Positions 6,858 through 11,902 of a stretch of DNA of 11,902 bases are shown here, one piece after another (position 1 is the first letter of the stretch; each line of letters begins with the position of its first letter). The stretch spans positions 1-11,902 of the forward strand of contig PAHB01000091.1 of the NCBI GenBank assembly GCA_002704665.1. Direction: 5' to 3'. The notes beneath the pieces are model-generated. The model ran no database searches, was not told the origin of the DNA, and worked only from the letters and a program-made list of their open reading frames with translations. A program made the translations under genes and the position numbers. Source of the stretch: Pseudomonadota bacterium. Lineage in GTDB: Bacteria > Pseudomonadota > Gammaproteobacteria > Burkholderiales > Eutrophovitaceae.

Positions 6858-8203
6858 GACAGACCAAGGTATTTTTCTGGTGTTAAAGCTAGTAGTTTTC
6901 TTTTTTCTTCCTCTGGAATTGGGAGGGCGTTAATGTATTCCGCCATTCGCTCACGAGAAATACTGGGATCTCCTCGGGTTAATTCCTTTAGGGCCTCATA
7001 GGAATCTTGGATTCCATAGCGTTTCATGACAGTCTGTATAGGCTCAGCTAAAATCTCCCACCGGTGTTCCAAATCTTTTTTTATTACTTTTACATTTGCA
7101 GCTAATTTTTTTAGCCCTTTGGCTGTCGCTTGATAAGCGATGAATGAGTAGCCTAAGGCGACGCCATTGTTGCGAATTACGGTTGAATCGCTTAAATCCC
7201 TTTGCAGGCGAGAAATTAAAAGTTTTTGTGATAAGTGAGCTAGTAAGCTGTTTGCAAGACCTAAGTTCCCCTCGGAGTTCTCGAAATCAATCGGGTTCAC
7301 CTTGTGAGGCATTGTCGAAGATCCCACCTCACCAGCTCGGATTTTTTGTCTAAAATATCCCATTGAAATATATGCCCAGAAATCGTGATTTAAATCTAAA
7401 AGTACACTATTGAATCGTTTGTAAGCATCAAAGAGTTGAGCCATATTGTCATGAGGTTCGATTTGAGTTGTATATGAAATTGGCGATAAATCTAAATTCG
7501 TGACGAATGATTTAGAAAGCTTTTGCCAATTAACCTTCGGATATGCCGTAATGTGAGCATTAAAGTTACCGACAGCTCCATTAGCCTTGGCAGTCAATTT
7601 GATGCCTCTTATAGTTTCCGCATTAGTCCTCAAGCGATATGTGAAGTTGGCAATTTCTTTACCAAGGGTGGTTGGTGACGCTGCTTGTCCGTGTGTCCGA
7701 GAAATCATCGGAAGACTTGAGTACTTTTTTGCCATCATTGAAAGTTGTTCAATCAGTGATTCGATAAAAGGTAACAAAACTTTATCCCGAGAATCTTTCA
7801 ACATGAGTGCATGGGCTATATTGTTTATATCTTCCGATGTGCAAGCGAAGTGTATATAGTGGGCGCATTTTCTAAGCGTAGGAATATTTTTAAATTTTCT
7901 TTTTAACCAATACTCGACTGCTTTTACGTCATGATTAGTTTCGAGCTCTATTTTTTTTATCTGTTTAGCATCATTTGTCGAAAAATTAGTTAGTATCTTG
8001 GCGATTTCTTTTTTTGTAATGGGGCTGAGATTCGGAACCTCTGAAATTTTGGGTTCAGCGCAGAGTGCTTCAAACCATTTTAGCTCAACCAAAACTCTGT
8101 ATTTAATTAAAGCATATTCGCTAAAAAAATCGGATAGTACAGAGACTTTACTATGGTATCGTCCCTCAAGTGGAGATATCGATTTCAACTGCGATAATGG
8201 CAT
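6833..8203 (-). CDS. purB: Adenylosuccinate lyase PurB
   Basis: PurB cleaves SAICAR to AICAR and adenylosuccinate to AMP, releasing fumarate in both cases (purine synthesis, cytoplasm). From the chosen ATG the protein is 456 residues, the E. coli length. The catalytic acid/base residues fall at E. coli numbers: His171 in SRTHGQ and Ser295 in the fumarate lyase signature GSSTMPHKVNPIDFEN. NHDVKAVEY (90-98), FACTSEDINN and ILAEPIQTVMKRYG are also typical. An upstream ATG at 8275 would add 24 residues, but they are coded by the end of mnmA and have no family match. The ATG at 8203 has AGAGAGG 10 bases upstream. That spacer is almost entirely A: nine As, with the A of ATG making a run of ten. mnmA ends 17 bases upstream. 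In E. coli hflD sits between mnmA and purB; here it is absent. Confidence 0.97.
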   Translation of the reverse strand: MPLSQLKSISPLEGRYHSKVSVLSDFFSEYALIKYRVLVELKWFEALCAEPKISEVPNLSPITKKEIAKILTNFSTNDAKQIKKIELETNHDVKAVEYWLKRKFKNIPTLRKCAHYIHFACTSEDINNIAHALMLKDSRDKVLLPFIESLIEQLSMMAKKYSSLPMISRTHGQAASPTTLGKEIANFTYRLRTNAETIRGIKLTAKANGAVGNFNAHITAYPKVNWQKLSKSFVTNLDLSPISYTTQIEPHDNMAQLFDAYKRFNSVLLDLNHDFWAYISMGYFRQKIRAGEVGSSTMPHKVNPIDFENSEGNLGLANSLLAHLSQKLLISRLQRDLSDSTVIRNNGVALGYSFIAYQATAKGLKKLAANVKVIKKDLEHRWEILAEPIQTVMKRYGIQDSYEALKELTRGDPSISRERMAEYINALPIPEEEKRKLLALTPEKYLGLSEKLAKSI

Positions 8204-8220
8204 TTTTTTTTTACCTCTCT

Positions 8221-9303
8221 TTAAATTATTTTCGATAAAGTGGTGGATGAGTCTATGATGCCTCCACCGATACATTCATTTGATTCATAAACAACTACGG
8301 ATTGCCCGGGTGCCACTCCCCACTGCGGTTCGGCAAACCTAATTTCAAAACTTTCATGCTCTAGCTTTTCTATGGTGCAAGGAGCGGAATTTTGCCTATA
8401 CCGAGTCTTCGCATTGAACACCCAGTGGGCTTTTGGATTTATTCCACTGATCCAACTTGCATGTTTAACAAATATGACATCCGAGTGCAATTCTGTATGA
8501 TTATGTCCTTGAGCAACTACTAATCGATTATTGTCGACATCTTTTTTTACAACGTACCATGGCTCTCCGGGTCCACCAATACCTAATCCTTGCCTTTGAC
8601 CAATGGTATAGTAAACGAGACCTTGATGGTTTCCTACGAGTTTGCCCTCCATTGTACAAATGTCGCCAGGGTTTTCAGGGATATAATGTCTTATAAATTC
8701 CCGAAAGGAACGTTCACCTATAAAGCATATTCCGGTGGAGTCTTTCTTGTCGTGGTTTGGTAGGCCTATTTTTTTTGCCAACTTCCGAACATCTCTTTTA
8801 TAAATTTTTCCTAGTGGAAAGACCGCTTTCGCTAATTGCTTTTGTGATAGTCGATATAAAAAATAGCTCTGGTCCTTAGTCCCATCTTCTGCCTGCAATA
8901 GTCTATAGCAATTATTTTGTTCATCTATTTGTGCGTAGTGGCCCGTCGCTATTGATTCCCCTCCTAATTTCATCGCATATTCGAGAAAAACTTTGAATTT
9001 AATTTCTGCATTACAAAGAATATCAGGATTTGGTGTGCGACCACATTTATATTCCTCTAGAAAATTGTTGAAAACCTTTGATTGATATTCCTTACTAAAG
9101 TCAACTACCTCGATGTCAATGTTTAAAAGTTCTGCTACCGCTACCGCATCAACTAGGTCTTCCCGATATGGACACAGTTGATCGTCCCAGTTTTTCATGA
9201 AAACCCCAAGTACCTCATATCCCTCTTCTTTTAGCAACCAAGCTGCTACTGCCGAATCGACACCACCAGATAGTCCAACTACAATTCGTTTTTTCTTGTG
9301 CAT
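8221..9303 (-). CDS. mnmA: tRNA-specific 2-thiouridylase MnmA
   Basis: MnmA adenylates and then 2-thiolates uridine 34 of tRNA Lys, Glu and Gln. It takes sulfur from the Tus relay and forms the s2 part of mnm5s2U. Counting from the ATG, the 360-residue protein shows the ATP-binding PP-loop SGGVDS at 12-17, GVFMKNWDD near 33-41, TPNPDILCNAEIKF with catalytic Cys97, TGHYAQI, KDQSYFLYRL, and STGICFIGERSFREF with the second catalytic Cys193. YYTIGQRQGLGIGG follows at about 231-244. A GTG directly precedes the ATG (9306-9304) and could serve as an alternative start, adding one residue. No clear Shine-Dalgarno sequence precedes either. nudJ ends eight bases before the ATG, so coupled translation is likely. 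purB follows after 17 bases. Confidence 0.97.
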   Translation of the reverse strand: MHKKKRIVVGLSGGVDSAVAAWLLKEEGYEVLGVFMKNWDDQLCPYREDLVDAVAVAELLNIDIEVVDFSKEYQSKVFNNFLEEYKCGRTPNPDILCNAEIKFKVFLEYAMKLGGESIATGHYAQIDEQNNCYRLLQAEDGTKDQSYFLYRLSQKQLAKAVFPLGKIYKRDVRKLAKKIGLPNHDKKDSTGICFIGERSFREFIRHYIPENPGDICTMEGKLVGNHQGLVYYTIGQRQGLGIGGPGEPWYVVKKDVDNNRLVVAQGHNHTELHSDVIFVKHASWISGINPKAHWVFNAKTRYRQNSAPCTIEKLEHESFEIRFAEPQWGVAPGQSVVVYESNECIGGGIIDSSTTLSKII

Positions 9304-9311
9304 CACGGGGT

Positions 9312-9758
9312 TTATTTTTCTAATTCATGAATTAGTTCTAATGGGTACCTTACCCCACAAAGATAATCTTTGATGCATTTTTTGACCATTATGCTTCTGT
9401 GGTTTGGGGCATTTTTAACTTCGGCTGGGTATAACCAAAGAGTTTGAATGATTCCGTCGTCGAGATTTTCAGATTCCGGAATATCCTTGACGGTGCCAAT
9501 GAAAGCATAACGAATATAGATATTATGGTTTTGGGCATCACACCATTTGTAAATACCAAGAAAATTTTGTGGAGAGAATAGATAACCTGTCTCCTCTAGT
9601 GTCTCTCGAATTGCAGCATCGACTAGGCTTTCACCTGCCTCTAAGTGCCCAGCTGGTTGATTAATTTTTATTCCACCACTTGTTCTCTCTTCAACCATTA
9701 AAAATTTTCGGTCTTTTTCAATGATGGCAGCAACAGTATTGTGAAATTTGTAGATCAC
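9312..9758 (-). CDS. nudJ: Nudix phosphatase, NudJ type
   Basis: This is a Nudix hydrolase of the NudJ (YmfB) type. E. coli NudJ releases phosphate from HMP pyrophosphate and nucleoside di/triphosphates. The Nudix box runs GHLEAGESLVDAAIRETLEETGY with the required Gly, Glu, Arg-Glu and Glu-Glu spacing; the second hydrophobic position is Thr. NQPAGHLEAGE, RYPLELI near the C terminus and the position next to mnmA support NudJ over other Nudix proteins. I chose the GTG at 9758 (148 residues, E. coli 153). It gives MIYKFHNTVAAII, aligning with the E. coli N terminus, and GAGGT lies four bases before it. The ATG at 9791 would add 11 residues (QKKHGKGEVV region) with no family match and no ribosome binding site. 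I cannot fully exclude it. In E. coli nudJ and mnmA are also adjacent. Confidence 0.9.
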   Translation of the reverse strand: MIYKFHNTVAAIIEKDRKFLMVEERTSGGIKINQPAGHLEAGESLVDAAIRETLEETGYLFSPQNFLGIYKWCDAQNHNIYIRYAFIGTVKDIPESENLDDGIIQTLWLYPAEVKNAPNHRSIMVKKCIKDYLCGVRYPLELIHELEK

Positions 9759-9845
9759 GACAACCTCACCCTTTCCGTGCTTTTTTTGCATGGCACCGCA
9801 GTGTTTACCCTTCTCCTAAATAAAGCGAACATCTTTTTTGCGAGG

Positions 9846-11459
9846 CTATTTGGAATTTTCTACTACATATTCATAGGCCGGAAGAGTAAGAAATTCGACA
9901 AACGAATCATCCAAAATAAGTTGCGAAAACATCTTGGCCGCTTCCCCATATTTTCCCCTCGAGTATAATTCTTTATCAATGCTGTTTTGAATTTTTTTTA
10001 ATTCCTGTGGAACTAAATCTGAAAATAGTTGCTTTGTAATCTCTCGGCCGTCCTCTAATATTCCTTTGTCGCTTCGTATCCAATGCCAAATTTGGCCTCT
10101 CGAGATTTCTGCCGTCGCGGCATCCTCCATCAAGTTGAATATAGGAACGCAGCCTGTACCCCCCAACCATGCTCCTAAATATTGAATCCCAATACTTATA
10201 TTGGCCCTGAGACCCTCTTCCGTAATGGGTGCTTGCGGCTTAAAATTTAGTAAGTCTTCAGAAGTAATTTCGACATCCTCGCGTTGTTTATTTATTTGAT
10301 TAGGAGTTGTCATGTGATCATCAAATATTTCCTTCGCAATTGGAACTAGGCCAGGGTGAGCTACCCACGTTCCATCGTGCCCGTCTGTTACTTCACGTTT
10401 TTTGTCCATCCGGACTTTTTCAATTGCTTTTTGATTTGCTTCAGCATCGTTTTTGATTGGTATTTGCGCTGCCATTCCGCCCATCGCAAATGCTCCTCGT
10501 TTGTGACAAGTTTGGATTAAAAGCAGTGAGTATGCTCGCATAAAAGGACTTGTCATAGTTACTTCGTTACGATCAGCCAATACAAATTCAGGGTTAGAGC
10601 GAAACTTTTTTATGCAACTAAAAATATAATCCCATCTACCACAATTCAAGCCCGCTGAATGTTCCTTGAGTTCGTATAATATTTCATCCATCTCAAAAGT
10701 TGCTAGGATCGTTTCGATTAACACAGTAGCCTTTACTGTGCCTCGCGGAACATTGAGAAGTTCCTGGGCCTTCAGGAAAACCTGATTCCATAGACGTGCT
10801 TCTAAGTGTGATTCAAGTTTTGGCAAATAAAGATAAATTCCTGATTTTTGTTTGACCCTTTCCGCTGCGTTATGGAAAAAATAAAGCCCAAAGTCAAAGA
10901 GAGAACCTGACATGGGGACACCGTCTACGAGGACATTTTTTTCATCGAGGTGCCATCCTCTTGGTCTTACCAGTAATGTTGCAAGGTTTTCTCCAAGCTG
11001 ATAATTTTTCCCGGTATCGGACACGAAAGAAATTTTTTTCGCTACCGCATCCTTCATATTAATTTGTCCATTTACTTGATTTTCCCACGTCGGCGTATTC
11101 GAGTCCTCAAAGTCTGCCATGTACATGGTTGCCCCCGAATTTAAGGCATTGATAACCATTTTTCTATCCGTAGGACCTGTAATTTCTACTCTCCTATCTT
11201 GCAGATCGCTTGGAACGGGATCCACCCTCCAATCGGCTTCTCTGATGTGTTTAGTCTCGGGTAGAAAGTCTGGCATTTCGCCTTCAGAAATCCTTATTTG
11301 ACGGACTTGTCTTTCCTTCATTAACAATGCCCTCTGCTCATTGAATGTTCTGTGAAGGGTGGCTAAGAAACTCAATGCGTCTGTTGTCAGGATGTTCTCA
11401 TATTCTGGTGACCACGATCCTAGGATCTCGCAGCCATTTGGAGTTTTATACATCGCCAT
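9846..11459 (-). CDS. aceB: Malate synthase A
   Basis: Malate synthase condenses glyoxylate with acetyl-CoA to malate, the second step of the glyoxylate shunt. At 537 residues it is of the A type (E. coli AceB 533), not the roughly 720-residue G type. The family signature KEHSAGLNCGRWDYIF is at 265-280. By alignment the catalytic arginine is Arg165 (RPRGWH), the magnesium ligands are Glu249 and Asp277, and the catalytic base is Asp446 in NLMEDAATAEISR, each one below E. coli numbering. MYMADFEDSNTPTW lies near 112-125 and GHDGTWVAHPGLVP near 360-373. AGGA sits seven bases before the ATG. The gene stands where E. coli has rluE, divergent from icd. Isocitrate lyase (aceA) and the AceK kinase are not in the window. 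nudJ follows 87 bases downstream, so aceB-nudJ-mnmA-purB may be co-transcribed. Confidence 0.97.
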   Translation of the reverse strand: MAMYKTPNGCEILGSWSPEYENILTTDALSFLATLHRTFNEQRALLMKERQVRQIRISEGEMPDFLPETKHIREADWRVDPVPSDLQDRRVEITGPTDRKMVINALNSGATMYMADFEDSNTPTWENQVNGQINMKDAVAKKISFVSDTGKNYQLGENLATLLVRPRGWHLDEKNVLVDGVPMSGSLFDFGLYFFHNAAERVKQKSGIYLYLPKLESHLEARLWNQVFLKAQELLNVPRGTVKATVLIETILATFEMDEILYELKEHSAGLNCGRWDYIFSCIKKFRSNPEFVLADRNEVTMTSPFMRAYSLLLIQTCHKRGAFAMGGMAAQIPIKNDAEANQKAIEKVRMDKKREVTDGHDGTWVAHPGLVPIAKEIFDDHMTTPNQINKQREDVEITSEDLLNFKPQAPITEEGLRANISIGIQYLGAWLGGTGCVPIFNLMEDAATAEISRGQIWHWIRSDKGILEDGREITKQLFSDLVPQELKKIQNSIDKELYSRGKYGEAAKMFSQLILDDSFVEFLTLPAYEYVVENSK

Positions 11460-11484
11460 TTTTTTGTTCCTTTCTATCTTAGAT

Positions 11485-11506
11485 CCTGACTTTATTATAA
11501 CCTGAC
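11485..11506 (-). promoter_or_regulatory. aceB -10 box flanked by a direct repeat
   Basis: Read on the minus strand, a perfect TATAAT (plus-strand positions 11494-11499) lies 34 bases before the aceB ATG. No good -35 box is seen: the hexamer 17 bases upstream reads TTTATT. The hexamer CCTGAC (plus strand) occurs at both 11485-11490 and 11501-11506, one on each side of the -10 box and 16 bases apart. A weak -35 with repeats around the -10 box is what a regulated promoter could look like. The binding protein, if any, is unknown. Confidence 0.45.
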
Positions 11507-11530
11507 CGCCGAACGGAATAAACTTAACTA

Positions 11531-11566
11531 ATCAATTGATAAATGTACTGATATAACGGGTATAAT
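11531..11566 (+). promoter_or_regulatory. icd promoter with palindrome over the -35 box
   Basis: A perfect -10 box TATAAT at 11561-11566 is preceded by TTGATA at 11536-11541 (five of six matches to the -35 consensus). The 19-base spacer is longer than the preferred 17. The start would be near 11573, giving a leader of about 50 bases before the icd ATG. The perfect 10-bp palindrome ATCAATTGAT at 11531-11540 overlaps the -35 box and could be an operator. The -10 box is well supported and the -35 box less so. Confidence 0.5.
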
Positions 11567-11621
11567 CTAACCTATTACAGTCTGGATTGACTTGAGCACC
11601 AATTTAAATCGAGGTAAAAAA

Positions 11622-11902
11622 ATGTATGAACACATAAGTATACCGAAAGCCGGCGACAAAATTACAATCGGCAGTAAAGGAGAACTTCTAGTTCCTAAAA
11701 AACCAATAATTCCCTACATTGAGGGTGATGGTATCGGCATAGATATTTCCCCAGTTATGATCGACGTAGTCAACAAAGCAGTTGAGGTGGCTTATGGGCA
11801 CGAGAGGCGTATAGAGTGGATGCAAATTTACGCAGGTGAGAAAGCATGTGAGGTTTACGGTGATGACGTATGGCTGCCCGATGAAACTTTGGAGGCTGCG
11901 CA
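11622..11902 (+). CDS. icd: Isocitrate dehydrogenase (NADP), N-terminal part
   Basis: The gene leaves the window after 93 codons plus two bases. The visible N terminus closely follows E. coli Icd: LLVPKKPIIPYIEGDGIGID (22-41), RIEWMQIYAGEKACEVYGDD and WLPDETLEA. This is the homodimeric bacterial type that oxidises isocitrate to 2-oxoglutarate in the TCA cycle. NADP use is inferred from family similarity, because the cofactor-specifying residues are beyond the edge. The loop with the serine that AceK phosphorylates in E. coli (Ser113) is also outside the window. The ATG at 11622 has GAGG at 11611-11614 seven bases upstream. The gene diverges from aceB. Confidence 0.95.
   Translation, partial: MYEHISIPKAGDKITIGSKGELLVPKKPIIPYIEGDGIGIDISPVMIDVVNKAVEVAYGHERRIEWMQIYAGEKACEVYGDDVWLPDETLEAA

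Noticed and set aside
8204..8275. A 24-residue N-terminal extension of purB overlapping mnmA
   Set aside because: The extra residues are the end of mnmA in another frame. The ATG at 8203 gives exactly the E. coli length and has its own ribosome binding site.
9755..9832. A 25-codon leader ORF before nudJ whose TGA overlaps the nudJ GTG
   Set aside because: It has no ribosome binding site before its ATG, and the peptide has no recognisable feature. The overlap is suggestive but may be chance.
9741..9968. Plus-strand open frame across nudJ and the aceB end
   Set aside because: It is antisense to two well-supported genes and has no family features.
1..11902. CRISPR arrays, tRNA or rRNA genes, insertion sequences
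   Set aside because: No regularly spaced repeats, cloverleaf-like sequence or transposase reading frame was seen in the parts not covered by genes.

Overview
The window looks like a chromosomal segment of a gammaproteobacterium with AT-rich DNA. Two gene blocks carry the evidence. The first is queA-tgt-yajC-secD-secF, the order known from Escherichia coli. The second is icd diverging from a cluster that ends nudJ-mnmA-purB, also an E. coli arrangement. The proteins read as close full-length relatives of the E. coli ones: PurB is 456 residues, as in E. coli, and the catalytic residues fall at nearly the same numbers. I cannot name the genus.

Layout. Positions 1-634 hold the end of an unrecognised open frame broken by a TAA at 149-151. 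It is probably a decayed gene that entered from outside the neighbouring operon. From 783 to 6815 six genes run on the plus strand with almost no gaps: queA, tgt, yajC, secD, secF and dedA. An intrinsic terminator at 6823-6857 closes this run. The minus strand carries aceB (11459-9846), nudJ (9758-9312), mnmA (9303-8221) and purB (8203-6833), so transcription of purB converges on dedA. At the right edge icd starts at 11622 on the plus strand and leaves the window after 93 codons. The 162-base gap between aceB and icd holds start signals for both.

Functions. queA and tgt supply two steps of queuosine synthesis in tRNA wobble position 34. mnmA performs 2-thiolation of U34, so the window is rich in wobble modification. 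yajC, secD and secF form the accessory complex of the Sec translocon. dedA encodes an inner-membrane protein of the family linked to undecaprenyl-phosphate recycling. purB serves purine synthesis. nudJ is a Nudix hydrolase. aceB and icd act at the split between the glyoxylate shunt and the TCA cycle.

Most interesting points. (1) In E. coli the order is purB-hflD-mnmA-nudJ-rluE-icd. Here the order is kept, but hflD is gone and aceB sits where rluE would be, back to back with icd. The glyoxylate-shunt enzyme therefore shares a control region with the enzyme it competes with. (2) That control region has a direct repeat straddling the aceB -10 box and a palindrome overlapping the icd -35 box. (3) The left edge is a broken gene of unknown family. 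(4) queA contains ten A residues in the loop of a perfect 8-bp inverted repeat. No clearly new defence system, CRISPR array, insertion sequence or RNA gene is visible.
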